Below are positions 8,992 through 17,408 of a stretch of 60,428 nucleotides of DNA, in pieces. Numbering within the stretch: position 1 is the first letter of the stretch; every line of letters starts with the position of its first letter. A model generated the notes under the pieces. That model did not search any database, had not been told where the DNA came from, and was given only the letters and a program-made list of their open reading frames with translations. Source of the DNA: NORP23 sp050302475 (GTDB lineage Bacteria > Pseudomonadota > Alphaproteobacteria > Rhodobacterales > Rhodobacteraceae); the NCBI GenBank assembly GCA_050302475.1, contig JBNLBF010000019.1, positions 1-60,428 on the forward strand, given 5' to 3'. The position numbers and the translations under genes are program-made.

Positions 8992-9300
8992 ATGTCTAAA
9001 TTCTCAGTAAGCGTAAAGTCAGCAGGTGTTCTTTCGGTTGGTCTATTGTTAGCAGCCTGTACTGAACCGTCAGATTATTTTGACGAGGTCAATCCAAGCA
9101 ACCCGAACGATACATGCGGTGCTGCGTCGATGCAGTCGATGGTCGGTCAGGATGGATCGTTGGCCGAGGCTACCAATGTCCCGAACGGCAAACGTATTCT
9201 GCGCCCCGGCGACATTCCGTTGTTGAACGACGATGATCCGTCCCGCGTGACATTTGCAATCGGGTCTGATGGTCTGATTTCCTACGTCCGCTGCGGTTAA
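8992..9300 (+). CDS. Peptidase inhibitor I78 family-like lipoprotein
   Basis: A 102-residue protein with a lipoprotein signal peptide: hydrophobic core VLSVGLLL and lipobox LLAAC at about 17-21, so the mature protein starts with a lipidated Cys. The mature part has the I78 family pattern: CGA, then MVGQ, then RILRPGD near residue 67, then RVTFAIGSDGLISYVRCG at the end. Known family members inhibit serine proteases; whether this one does is inferred. AAGGGAG (8979-8985), seven bases before the ATG, supports this start over an upstream in-frame one. The next gene follows after nine bases. Confidence 0.8.
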   Translation: MSKFSVSVKSAGVLSVGLLLAACTEPSDYFDEVNPSNPNDTCGAASMQSMVGQDGSLAEATNVPNGKRILRPGDIPLLNDDDPSRVTFAIGSDGLISYVRCG

Positions 9301-9309
9301 GGCGCGATC

Positions 9310-10089
9310 ATGGACCTGGGTATCCGCGGAAAAACCGCAATTGTCTGTGCGGCATCAAAGGGCCTTGGCCGGGGATGTGCCGAAGCCCTGGCCGAAGCTG
9401 GCGTTGATCTGGTTATCAACGCCCGCAACAAGCACGAGCTGGAACGCGCAGCAGATGATATCTCGGCCAAATACAGCGTTGGCGTCAATCCGGTCGCGGC
9501 GGATATCACGACCGAAGAGGGGCGCGAACTGGTTCTCAGCACGCTCCCTGATCCCGATATTCTGGTCACCAATGCGGGCGGTCCGCCGCCCGGCATGTGG
9601 TCGGACTGGGAAAAGGATGATTTTCTGGCTGCCCTCAACGCCAACATGCTGACCCCGATCGCAATGATGAAGGCCGTGTTGCCGAAGATGATCGAAAAGA
9701 AATGGGGCAGAGTGGTGAATATCACTTCACAATCCGTCAAAAGCCCGATCCCGGTGCTGGGCCTGTCCAATTCCGCACGTGCAGGGCTGACCGGTTATGT
9801 TGCCGGGACGAGCCGTCAGGTGGCGCAATATGGAGTGAATATCAACAACCTGTTGCCCGGCATTCACGGGACTGACAGGGCGGTGGCGCTCGACAAAGGT
9901 GTATCGGAAAGCCAAGGCATTTCGGTTCATGAGGCTTATGAACAACGTATCGCCACGATCCCGGCGCGGCGCTATGGCCATCCGTCGGAATTTGGTCAGA
10001 TGTGTGCGTTCCTCTGTTCGGAGCAAGCCGGTTTTATCGTAGGGCAGAACATCCTTCTGGATGGCGGACAGGTGAACGCGACCCTATGA
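9310..10089 (+). CDS. SDR-superfamily protein with altered catalytic residues
   Basis: A 259-residue Rossmann-fold protein resembling 3-oxoacyl reductases. The dinucleotide site is CAASKGLGRG (about 12-21), where the usual first Gly of TGxxxGxG is Ala. NAGG (about 93-96) and the conserved Asn-Ser strand (NITSQSVKSP) are present. Where Tyr-x-x-x-Lys should be, the sequence reads GLSNSARAGL, so Tyr appears replaced by Ser and Lys by Arg. A subgroup of SDR-like proteins with an imperfect tetrad is known, and this seems to belong there. Its activity is therefore unclear. The stop overlaps the next start as ATGA. Confidence 0.85.
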   Translation: MDLGIRGKTAIVCAASKGLGRGCAEALAEAGVDLVINARNKHELERAADDISAKYSVGVNPVAADITTEEGRELVLSTLPDPDILVTNAGGPPPGMWSDWEKDDFLAALNANMLTPIAMMKAVLPKMIEKKWGRVVNITSQSVKSPIPVLGLSNSARAGLTGYVAGTSRQVAQYGVNINNLLPGIHGTDRAVALDKGVSESQGISVHEAYEQRIATIPARRYGHPSEFGQMCAFLCSEQAGFIVGQNILLDGGQVNATL

Positions 10090-11204
10090 ATGACGGCTCA
10101 GCGACAAGAGGGTTCTCGCTAAAGGATCAATTGTTCAACGCAGAAAAAGTCCGCTACCTTGGCGGGCTTTTTGGCTTTGATACGGATTTTGACGATGCGG
10201 TCATGGCGCGTCTGCCTGAGCTGGAGCTGAAACAACGTATCAGCTGGATTGCGGAGGTTTTGGAGGATTTCCTGCCCGAGGATTATCCCGAGGCCGTGTG
10301 GAAAATCCGCGAAGCCTTGCCGCCGCCTTTGGACCCGAAACTGTCCGACAATGATTTCGGCGATTTCATCTTCGCGCCCTTGTCGGAATATGCCGTCCGC
10401 AACGGCATGGAACCCGGACATCTAAACCTGTCACTCAGCCTGTTGCGGCACCTGACCAAGCGGTTCAGCGTTGAATATGCGATCCGGCATTTCCTGAACG
10501 CATATCCAGATGAAACCATGGCAACCTTGGCGAAATGGGCGCGGTTCAAGAATTACCACGTCCGCCGTCTGGTGAGCGAGGGCACGCGCCCGAACCTTCC
10601 TTGGGGTGTGAAAATCAACCTTGATATTAGCGACCCGATCCTGTTTCTGGATCAGCTTCATGCCGACCGGACACGATTTGTGACGCGATCTGTCGCGAAC
10701 CATATGAACGATATCGCCAAGAAGGACCCGAGGCTGGCAATCAAAACACTGAAAAAATGGCGTAAAATGGGGCGGCAGGACCCGGCGGAGCTGGATTGGA
10801 TTATTCGGCATGCCACGCGCAGTCTGATCAAGCAGGGGCATCCAAAGGCGATGAAACTGCTGGGCTACAATACCCAGCCTGCCGTAACTCTGACCAATCT
10901 GAGTGTTCCCAAATCTGCCAAAAACGGCGAGGTTATGCCGTTCAGCTTCACCCTGAAGGCGCTGGCGGATGAACCGCTTCTGATCGATTATGTTATTGAT
11001 TTCGTCAAAGCCAACGGCAGCACCGCACCAAAAGTGTTCAAGCTGAAAACGCTGGAGCTGAAAGAAGGTGAGAGCCTGACGGTCGCGAAGAAACACCGGT
11101 TTGTCAAAGGGGCAACCACCTTCACTCACTATCCCGGGGACCATCGTCTGGCGATCCAGATCAACGGGAACGCGGTTGCGCATCGAAGCTTCACCCTAAG
11201 CTAA
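10086..11204 (+). CDS. AlkD-like DNA alkylation repair / HEAT-repeat protein
   Basis: A 372-residue, largely helical protein. The central part (about 100-260) has paired-helix repeats such as FLNAYPDETMATLAKWARFKNYHVRRLVSEG and ILFLDQLHADRTRFVTRSVANHMNDIAKKDP. This is the pattern of the DNA alkylation repair enzyme family (AlkD-like), which excises alkylated bases. The last 100 residues form a beta-rich extension (AVTLTNLSVPKSAKNGE...HRSFTLS) seen in some family members annotated as phosphorylase- or DNA-repair-like. The start was placed at the ATGA overlap with the SDR-like gene. Catalytic residues were not verified, so enzymatic activity is inferred. Confidence 0.75.
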   Translation: MNDGSATRGFSLKDQLFNAEKVRYLGGLFGFDTDFDDAVMARLPELELKQRISWIAEVLEDFLPEDYPEAVWKIREALPPPLDPKLSDNDFGDFIFAPLSEYAVRNGMEPGHLNLSLSLLRHLTKRFSVEYAIRHFLNAYPDETMATLAKWARFKNYHVRRLVSEGTRPNLPWGVKINLDISDPILFLDQLHADRTRFVTRSVANHMNDIAKKDPRLAIKTLKKWRKMGRQDPAELDWIIRHATRSLIKQGHPKAMKLLGYNTQPAVTLTNLSVPKSAKNGEVMPFSFTLKALADEPLLIDYVIDFVKANGSTAPKVFKLKTLELKEGESLTVAKKHRFVKGATTFTHYPGDHRLAIQINGNAVAHRSFTLS

Positions 11205-11291
11205 CGTCGCATCACGAACCGGCGAGGGATTGAATTTCCGCTTCCCGCGTTACCCGCCTTCGGCTACCAACTTGCGAAACCGGAGGTCCCC

Positions 11292-12686
11292 ATGAGTATA
11301 TTCGCCAGTCCCGAAGCCCTGATCGTCCTTGTTGCCTTTATCGCCATCGGCTCGATCCTGATCAGCCCGCGGGCCATGACAGTGGAAAGCTTTTTTGCCG
11401 GACGGGATGCAACGGGGCAGGCGCCCGGTCTGCTGACGCTGACATTTTCTCTGGTGACGACTTGGATATTCTCGCGTTCACTGCTGACGGCGGCCATTTT
11501 GGGTTATTATTACGGGATCGCCGGGGCGCTGGCCTACACGGCTTACTACCTCAGTTTTCTGACCGGGATGGTCATTGTCAGCCATCTCCGCCGTAAAGGG
11601 GCGCGGAGTTTGCAGGACTGGCTGCGGGGCGAATATGGCCGGACCGGGACGCTCACGTATAATATCATCGTCGCCCTGCGTCTGATGTCCGAGGTTTTTG
11701 CGAACCTCTTGGTCGTCGGTCTGATTTTCACCGCCGCTTACGGGTCCGACCGGGCCGGGGATACGGCAATGGTTGTGCTGGCGCTGGTGGCGCTTGGCTA
11801 TTCGGCATTCGGCGGGCTTCGCGCATCGCTGCGCACGGATTTTGCCCAGATGGCGCTATTCCTGATTGTGTTTGCCATTGCCTTCATCTCTATGATTTTT
11901 AATGGATTTTCGGTATCCGCCGCCTTCACCGCACCGGGTATTTCTGGGGGGTATAACGGCTGGGTGTTGTTCGCTGTCGCGCTCCTGCAAATCCCGTCAT
12001 ACCCGGCGCATGACCCCGTCATGATGGACCGAGGGTTTCTTGCCGACGAAGACACAACCAAACGCGCCTTCCGCCATGCTTTCTGGATCTCCGCCGCGTG
12101 TATTCTCGGCTTTGGCCTGTTCGGGGTTCAAGCCAGCCTGATCGGCGCGGAGCTGGTCGGAGGCGAATTGATCGGCACATGGCTGACCATGTTCGGCCCG
12201 TTTGTTTATTTTCTGATCGTCGCCTCGCTGATCATTTCAGCGATGAGCACGCTCGACAGTGCGCTGTCCTCCGCCGCACGGCTTGCGATTGACGAAATGC
12301 ACTTGGGGGCGCGCTCCATCACCAATGGTCGCATCGCCATGATGGTGTTTATGCTGGGCGGCCTCGCCTTCCTGCTGGTCGAAACAAAGGACCTGTTCGC
12401 TGCCGTTGCCGTTTCTGGCACCGCGTCGATGTTCCTCGCGCCAGTGTTGATTCTGGGCCTAATCTTCAACATGCGTTTGCCGCTTTGGTCTTACCTGACC
12501 GCCTTCGCCGCCGCTGTCGCCGGGGCGACCGCGTATTTCTATCAATCGAGTGAGTTCGTCCAAACCCTGTTCGGCCATGGCCACAAATATGAACGCCTGT
12601 TGTTCATCTGTCTCACCGTTCTTGTGATCGGCTTTGCCGCCGGATTAATCGGTGCCGCCATGCGACGGAGGCTTGCTCAAGTCTGA
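11292..12686 (+). CDS. Sodium:solute symporter family protein
   Basis: A 464-residue membrane protein with about 13 hydrophobic segments, of the SSS (PutP/SLC5) type. Visible marks are the N-terminal SFFAGRDATG loop after the first segment and the conserved ALSSAARLAIDE region after SAMSTLDS near residue 325, typical of the Na+ site helix. The substrate cannot be read from sequence. A GGAGG lies four bases before the ATG. A lone ABC ATPase follows, with no obvious functional link. Confidence 0.88.
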   Translation: MSIFASPEALIVLVAFIAIGSILISPRAMTVESFFAGRDATGQAPGLLTLTFSLVTTWIFSRSLLTAAILGYYYGIAGALAYTAYYLSFLTGMVIVSHLRRKGARSLQDWLRGEYGRTGTLTYNIIVALRLMSEVFANLLVVGLIFTAAYGSDRAGDTAMVVLALVALGYSAFGGLRASLRTDFAQMALFLIVFAIAFISMIFNGFSVSAAFTAPGISGGYNGWVLFAVALLQIPSYPAHDPVMMDRGFLADEDTTKRAFRHAFWISAACILGFGLFGVQASLIGAELVGGELIGTWLTMFGPFVYFLIVASLIISAMSTLDSALSSAARLAIDEMHLGARSITNGRIAMMVFMLGGLAFLLVETKDLFAAVAVSGTASMFLAPVLILGLIFNMRLPLWSYLTAFAAAVAGATAYFYQSSEFVQTLFGHGHKYERLLFICLTVLVIGFAAGLIGAAMRRRLAQV

Positions 12687-12726
12687 CGCGCTTGATATTC
12701 CGAGTGAAATCATCGGAATAGGTAAC

Positions 12727-13797
12727 GTGAGCGCATCTCCCCCGAAACTGGAACTCGACAACATTACGCGCCGTTTTGGCGGACAGACAGTTGTCGACGG
12801 CCTGTCGCTGCAATTGCAGGCGGGCGAGGTCACGTGCCTGCTTGGCCCCTCGGGATGCGGGAAATCAACAACCTTGCGGATTGCAGCGGGGGTGGACCGT
12901 CAGGATAGTGGCCGCGTGTTGCTGGACGGCGGCGTCATTTCTGACGACAGCCACCATATGCCACCGGAGCAACGCTCCGTTGGCCTTATGTTTCAGGATT
13001 TCGCACTGTTTCCGCATCTTTCGGTGGAAAAGAACGTTGCCTTCGGGCTGAAAGGCAACAAATCCGACGCCAAGGCGATGCTGGACCGCGTGGGGCTTGG
13101 CAAATATGCCGAGAAATACCCGCATCAGCTGTCCGGCGGCGAACAGCAACGCGTGGCGTTGGCGCGGGCATTAGCACCAAAACCTGACGTCATGCTGATG
13201 GACGAACCTTTCAGCGGCCTTGATAACCGCCTGCGCGACGGAATCCGCGATGAAACACTCGCCATTCTGAAGGAGGAAGGGACCGCCGTCCTCCTCGTAA
13301 CCCACGAACCCGAAGAAGCCATGCGGATGGCCGACCAGATCGCCCTGATGCGTAACGGAAAAATTGTGCAGATCGGCGCGCCCTATAACATTTATAACAC
13401 GCCCAAGGATCGTGAAGCGGCGGCGTTCTTCTCGGATATCAACGTGATCCGGTCCGTCGTGAAAAACGCTCAGACAGAAACACCGTTCGGACATTTCCTT
13501 AGCCCCGGCATCGCCGAAGGAACCGAGGTAGAAATCGTCATCCGCCCGCAGCATCTGCGCATCGATTTTGATCGTCCCGCCGTAAATCCAACCACCAGCG
13601 ATGGTATTCCGGCACGTGGCCACGTGGCGCGTGCGCGGTTCCTTGGCAGCGAAAGTCTGGTGGAACTGACCATGGAATATGACGGCTCGACCCTCATCAC
13701 TACGGTCCCCGGCGTTTTCCTGCCCAAACCGGGCACGCCGTTGCTGCTATCCATGCGTCGCGACCGGTGTTTTGTGTTTCCCATCGATAAGAAGTGA
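12727..13797 (+). CDS. ABC transporter ATP-binding protein (Fbp/Pot-like) with C-terminal TOBE-type domain
   Basis: A 356-residue ABC ATPase using a GTG start at 12727. An ATG at 12652 is in frame but would overlap the symporter gene, and the conserved domain begins only at PKLELDNITRRF. Walker A GPSGCGKST is at about 40-48, the signature LSGGEQQR at about 135-142, and Walker B VMLMDEPFSGLD at about 155-166. The last 100 residues (EIVIRPQHLRIDF...LVELTMEYDG) form the TOBE-like regulatory domain of iron, polyamine and sugar importers. No permease or binding-protein gene is adjacent, so it is an orphan subunit here. Confidence 0.9.
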   Translation: MSASPPKLELDNITRRFGGQTVVDGLSLQLQAGEVTCLLGPSGCGKSTTLRIAAGVDRQDSGRVLLDGGVISDDSHHMPPEQRSVGLMFQDFALFPHLSVEKNVAFGLKGNKSDAKAMLDRVGLGKYAEKYPHQLSGGEQQRVALARALAPKPDVMLMDEPFSGLDNRLRDGIRDETLAILKEEGTAVLLVTHEPEEAMRMADQIALMRNGKIVQIGAPYNIYNTPKDREAAAFFSDINVIRSVVKNAQTETPFGHFLSPGIAEGTEVEIVIRPQHLRIDFDRPAVNPTTSDGIPARGHVARARFLGSESLVELTMEYDGSTLITTVPGVFLPKPGTPLLLSMRRDRCFVFPIDKK

Positions 13798-13813
13798 CGC
13801 TGAATTTCAATTT

Positions 13814-13829
13814 GGGGTTTGAAAACCCC
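13814..13829. other. GGGGTTT/AAACCCC palindrome between ABC ATPase and tatA
   Basis: GGGGTTT (13814-13820) and AAACCCC (13823-13829) are perfect inverted copies separated by two bases. In RNA the inner pairs would open to make a loop. No T run follows, so it is not a classical terminator. It lies 17 bases after the ABC ATPase stop and 65 bases before tatA, and may mark the operon boundary. Confidence 0.35.
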
Positions 13830-13893
13830 TGCGTTAGCCAATATCTATGTTTCGGGATGATAGTCCGGGCGACCGGAAGAATGGGAGTTTACA

Positions 13894-14109
13894 ATGTTAA
13901 ACAATATCGGATTGCCGGGCCTCTTGCTGATCGCAGTTGTTGTGCTGGTCCTGTTTGGTCGTGGCAAGATTTCTTCGCTGATGGGTGAGGTAGGCAAAGG
14001 CATCACCTCCTTCAAGCGCGGGGTCAACGAAGGCAAGGAAGAGCTGGAAAACGCCGCCGCCGAAGAGGCGATGGACGTCACCCCGGCTGAAGAAAAAGAC
14101 AAAGCCTAA
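13894..14109 (+). CDS. tatA: Twin-arginine translocase subunit TatA
   Basis: A 71-residue protein with one N-terminal membrane helix (PGLLLIAVVVLVLFG, about 6-20), the FGRGKISSLMGEVGKGI hinge and amphipathic helix, and an acidic tail rich in Glu and Ala. This is the TatA/E pattern; TatA forms the pore that moves folded proteins across the inner membrane. A GGGAG lies six bases before the ATG. tatB starts three bases after the stop. Confidence 0.95.
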   Translation: MLNNIGLPGLLLIAVVVLVLFGRGKISSLMGEVGKGITSFKRGVNEGKEELENAAAEEAMDVTPAEEKDKA

Positions 14110-14112
14110 CCG

Positions 14113-14565
14113 ATGTTCGACATCGGCTTCATGGAGCTGCTGGTGATCGGCGTTGTGGCGCTGATCGTGGTTGGCCCGAAGGACCTGCCCGGAATGTTCC
14201 GGACAGTCGGTCGTTACGTTGGCAAAGCCAAGGCAATGGCCCGTGAATTTCAGCGATCCATGGAAGAAGCCGCGGATGCGAGTGGCCTGAACGAGGCCAC
14301 TAAAGGTCTGAAAGATATCAATAATCTGCGCAACTATACGCCTGACAAGGCGATCAAGAAAAAGTTCACTGATATTGTGGAGGCACGCGACTCCGGCACA
14401 CCTTTGAAGGATGACACGGGTGAAGCCGACGACGATGTCGCTGCCGCCACCGAAGGTCTGATGGACGACGCGCCAGAGCCGGAAGCAGAACCCAAAGCCA
14501 AAGCAAAACCCAAAGCCAAGGCAAAGCCGAATGCTAAGCCCAAGGCCAAAAAGGCTGAGTCATGA
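14113..14565 (+). CDS. tatB: Twin-arginine translocase subunit TatB
   Basis: A 150-residue protein with the TatB N-terminus: FDIGFMELLVIGVVALIVVGPKDLP, in which the Glu in the membrane helix and the GPKDLP turn are diagnostic. An amphipathic helix follows (residues about 25-65). The last 25 residues are an almost pure Lys-Pro-Ala repeat (KPKAKAKP units) after an acidic linker, giving a strongly basic low-complexity tail. TatB with TatC recognises RR signal peptides. The gene overlaps tatC by four bases. Confidence 0.95.
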   Translation: MFDIGFMELLVIGVVALIVVGPKDLPGMFRTVGRYVGKAKAMAREFQRSMEEAADASGLNEATKGLKDINNLRNYTPDKAIKKKFTDIVEARDSGTPLKDDTGEADDDVAAATEGLMDDAPEPEAEPKAKAKPKAKAKPNAKPKAKKAES

Positions 14566-15410
14566 GCGACGAGGATATCGAGGATTCCAGCGCCCCGCTG
14601 ATCGAACATCTTACCGAACTGCGTTCGCGCATTATCAAATCACTGGTGGCGTTTATCATCGGCATGGTGATTTGTTTCACCGTCTGGAACCCGATTTTCA
14701 ACTTCCTGCTGGCACCGCTTTGTAACGCAATGACGCTGTCAGGGCAGGAATGCTCGCTGATCTTTATCAAGCTGCAGGAAGGTTTCATGGTGGCGATCCG
14801 TATTTCGCTACTCGGCGGATTTGCGCTGTCCTTCCCCTATATCGGTTATCAGCTGTGGCGTTTCGTCGCCCCCGGGCTCTATCGCAACGAAAAGAATGCA
14901 TTTTTGCCGTTCCTGTTTGCGTCGCCTTTCATGTTTTTCCTCGGTGCGGCATTTGCCTATTACGTCGTTACCCCGCTCGCGTTTGATTTCTTCCTCGGTT
15001 TTCAGCAGGGCGCAGTCCCGGTTGAAGGTGAGGTTGCCAGTGAAACTGCCGGGATCAGTTTCCAGGGGTCAGCGGAGGCATACCTTTCCCTGACGATGAA
15101 ATTCATCATTGCCTTTGGCCTGTGTTTCCAGCTGCCGGTGCTGTTGACCCTGATGGGGAAGGCGGGGCTGGTCTCGTCCGAAGGATTGGGCGCAGTGCGC
15201 AAATATGCGGTTGTGGCGATCCTGATCCTCGCGGCCGTTGTGACACCCCCGGATGTTATCACGCAGGTTATCCTGTTCGTCGTGGTCTATGGCCTGTACG
15301 AGATCTCCATCTTCCTTGTCCGAGGCGTTGAAAAGAAACGCGAAGAACAATTGCGCGAGGATGGCTATTTCGACGATGAAGAAGCCGGGGACGCTGAGGG
15401 CGCGGAATAA
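14562..15410 (+). CDS. tatC: Twin-arginine translocase subunit TatC
   Basis: A 282-residue membrane protein with six hydrophobic segments and the TatC family N-terminus SAPLIEHLTELRSRI (LxELRxR motif). The conserved FALSFPYIGYQLWRFVAPGLYRNEK stretch marks the first loop and helix. TatC is the core signal-peptide receptor. The start is fixed by the ATGA overlap with tatB; the stop overlaps the next ATG as TAATG. A likely client in this window is the RR-signal L,D-transpeptidase near 58 kb. Confidence 0.97.
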   Translation: MSDEDIEDSSAPLIEHLTELRSRIIKSLVAFIIGMVICFTVWNPIFNFLLAPLCNAMTLSGQECSLIFIKLQEGFMVAIRISLLGGFALSFPYIGYQLWRFVAPGLYRNEKNAFLPFLFASPFMFFLGAAFAYYVVTPLAFDFFLGFQQGAVPVEGEVASETAGISFQGSAEAYLSLTMKFIIAFGLCFQLPVLLTLMGKAGLVSSEGLGAVRKYAVVAILILAAVVTPPDVITQVILFVVVYGLYEISIFLVRGVEKKREEQLREDGYFDDEEAGDAEGAE

Positions 15411-16252
15411 TGGGCCGCAAGGCCGAAGCGTTGGAACGGATAGCCGACGCGCTTGACCGGATCAGCCCGCCGCCTTTGACGGCCCCGGAGTTTACCGACA
15501 GCGCCTATATCTGGCACACCCAACCCGACCGGCTCGAGGCTGTGCCCAGTGTCAATCGCGTCCCTCTTGAGCTGCTGGTCGGAATCGATCGGGCGCGGGA
15601 TATCCTTCTGGAAAATACGAAACAGTTCGCGGCCGGACTACCTGCCAACAACGTGTTGTTGTGGGGCGCGCGCGGCATGGGAAAATCGTCTGTTGTAAAG
15701 GCGGTTCATGCGTCCGTTTCAGCGGATCATCCTCTGAAGCTGGTCGAAATCCAGCGCGAGGATCTTCCAACTATCGGCCGTCTGCTTAACCTTCTGCGAG
15801 GACGTGCCGAGCGGTTTCTACTGTTTTGCGACGACCTTAGCTTCGATCACGATGACAGCCATTATAAATCGCTGAAGGCGGTGCTGGATGGCGGGATCGA
15901 AGGTCGGCCTGACAATGTGATTTTCTACGCCACGTCAAACCGCCGCCACCTGATGCCACGCGATATGATCGAAAACGAGCGCTCAACCGCGATCAACCCG
16001 GCTGAGGCGGTGGAGGAGAAAGTCTCGCTCTCCGACAGGTTCGGACTGTGGCTGGGTTTCCACCCCTGTGATCAGGATGACTACCTCGCCATGATCCGCG
16101 GCTATTGCGACGCGTTTGGGATCGAGATCAGTGACGAAGATTTGCGCGCCGAGGCCATCGAATGGCAACAAACCCGCGGCGCACGCTCAGGCCGGGTCGC
16201 ATGGCAATATGTCACCGATCTTGCCGGACGGCGTGGGGTCAAGATTAGCTGA
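15410..16252 (+). CDS. DUF815 family AAA-type ATPase
   Basis: A 280-residue P-loop protein. Walker A is GARGMGKSS near residue 86 and Walker B is LLFCDDLSFD near residue 138; an arginine-rich TSNRRHLMPRDM sensor-like region follows. This is the DUF815 pattern, an AAA-related group of unknown cellular role common in proteobacteria. It starts on the last base of the tatC stop, so it is probably co-translated with tatABC, which suggests but does not prove a link to export. Confidence 0.85.
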   Translation: MGRKAEALERIADALDRISPPPLTAPEFTDSAYIWHTQPDRLEAVPSVNRVPLELLVGIDRARDILLENTKQFAAGLPANNVLLWGARGMGKSSVVKAVHASVSADHPLKLVEIQREDLPTIGRLLNLLRGRAERFLLFCDDLSFDHDDSHYKSLKAVLDGGIEGRPDNVIFYATSNRRHLMPRDMIENERSTAINPAEAVEEKVSLSDRFGLWLGFHPCDQDDYLAMIRGYCDAFGIEISDEDLRAEAIEWQQTRGARSGRVAWQYVTDLAGRRGVKIS

Positions 16253-16270
16253 ATTCGAAGGGGATATGTA

Positions 16271-16292
16271 GGGCGCGTGAAACCAGGCGCCC
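16271..16292. terminator. Hairpin between two convergent genes
   Basis: GGGCGC (16271-16276) and GCGCCC (16287-16292) pair around a ten-base loop, in the 53-base gap between the ends of the DUF815 and NlpD-like genes. There is no clear T run on either side. A bidirectional termination or pause role is inferred from position only. Confidence 0.35.
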
Positions 16293-16305
16293 CACAGGTT
16301 GCTTC

Positions 16306-17379
16306 TTATTGCAGATAGGGTGCCGGATCGACCGGCTCGGTTCCTTTGCGGATTTCGAAATGCATTGACGGGCTGTCACCACCCGCGACCACACCAATCA
16401 CCTGTCCGCGTGTCACAGCGTCCCCTTTGGCCACGCTTACATTGGTCACCCGGCCATAGACGGAAATCACTCCGTCAGCGTGACGGATCAGGACAATCGT
16501 ACCCAAAGCTCCGCTGGAATCCGATACAAGCGCAACCGTCCCGGCCTGCGCTGCCCGAACCGAGGTTCCCGCAGGCACCGCGTAGTCGATACCATCGCTT
16601 TTGTTACGGCCTGATTGCGGATTGAATCCGCGGATGATTGAGCCATCCACCGGGGCCATGAACCCACCCGCGCCAGCAGTGGTCGCTGGCGGAGTCGTTG
16701 CGACCGGGGTCTCCGTCGTTGTCGGAGTCGTTGGCGTCGCCGCAGGTTCTGCCGTTGCCACCATCCGCGCCGTGTCCGGCACTGGAATGATCAGCATTTG
16801 CCCTTCGCGCACCGTCAGGTCCGGACCAAGCCCGTTCCAAGACGCAAGTGCCGTTACAGAAACATTGTATATCCGGGCAATGGAATAAGCGGTCTCACCG
16901 GCTTGAACGCGATGTTGTATCGGATCATTTGGTGTCCCGACGGAGGGCTGAGATCCACCGATCCCACCCGTTGGCGTTGTCGCCGTGGTGATCGCAGTTG
17001 CGGCAATTTCCGGGCTCCAGCCAGTGGGAGAGGTCACAACCGTCCCGCCAACATTTTCCGGCAGCGCCAGCACCTCGCCATCACGCAGCGAATAATCGAC
17101 CGTCAAGCCATTGAACCGGGCCAATTCATCCGGTGATATTCCCACACGTCCCGCCATTGCAGGGATCGTATCCCCGGGACGCGCAACCATGACCTGATAG
17201 GTCTCGTAGGTGATAACGCCGCGCGAATCCGGTGTCGGACGATCAATCGCGGGCGGCGTTTCGCCTGCATCAGATCGAAAGCCAAACGATGGAATATCCA
17301 TGTTATCGCAACCACTTAGCAAAGCGGTGCTTAGCAACAGAACGGCCAGTTTCCTGCCGCGAGTTGAAATATGTGTCAT
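16306..17379 (-). CDS. NlpD-like lipoprotein: two LysM domains plus degenerate M23 domain
   Basis: A 357-residue protein with a lipoprotein signal (LLSTALLSGC, lipid Cys about 24). A first LysM-like stretch (YQVMVARPGDTIPAMAGRVG) is near 56-100 and a second (HRVQAGETAYSIARIYNVS) near 155-200. A Thr/Pro/Ala-rich linker and a C-terminal M23 (LytM) domain follow. Two metal ligands expected in active M23 enzymes are replaced: SDGIDYA lacks the first His and SVYGR has Arg instead of His; MHFEIR remains. It is therefore more likely an activator of cell-wall amidases, as NlpD is, than a peptidase. It sits downstream of surE and pcm, the classic surE-pcm-nlpD order. Confidence 0.88.
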   Translation of the reverse strand: MTHISTRGRKLAVLLLSTALLSGCDNMDIPSFGFRSDAGETPPAIDRPTPDSRGVITYETYQVMVARPGDTIPAMAGRVGISPDELARFNGLTVDYSLRDGEVLALPENVGGTVVTSPTGWSPEIAATAITTATTPTGGIGGSQPSVGTPNDPIQHRVQAGETAYSIARIYNVSVTALASWNGLGPDLTVREGQMLIIPVPDTARMVATAEPAATPTTPTTTETPVATTPPATTAGAGGFMAPVDGSIIRGFNPQSGRNKSDGIDYAVPAGTSVRAAQAGTVALVSDSSGALGTIVLIRHADGVISVYGRVTNVSVAKGDAVTRGQVIGVVAGGDSPSMHFEIRKGTEPVDPAPYLQ

Positions 17380-17408
17380 GTTGCCCCCATTCTTACCTTT
17401 TTCTTACC

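Noticed and set aside
14460..14560. A DNA repeat array at the tatB end
   Set aside because: The repetition comes from Lys-Pro-Ala codons in a low-complexity protein tail, not from a repeat element or CRISPR.
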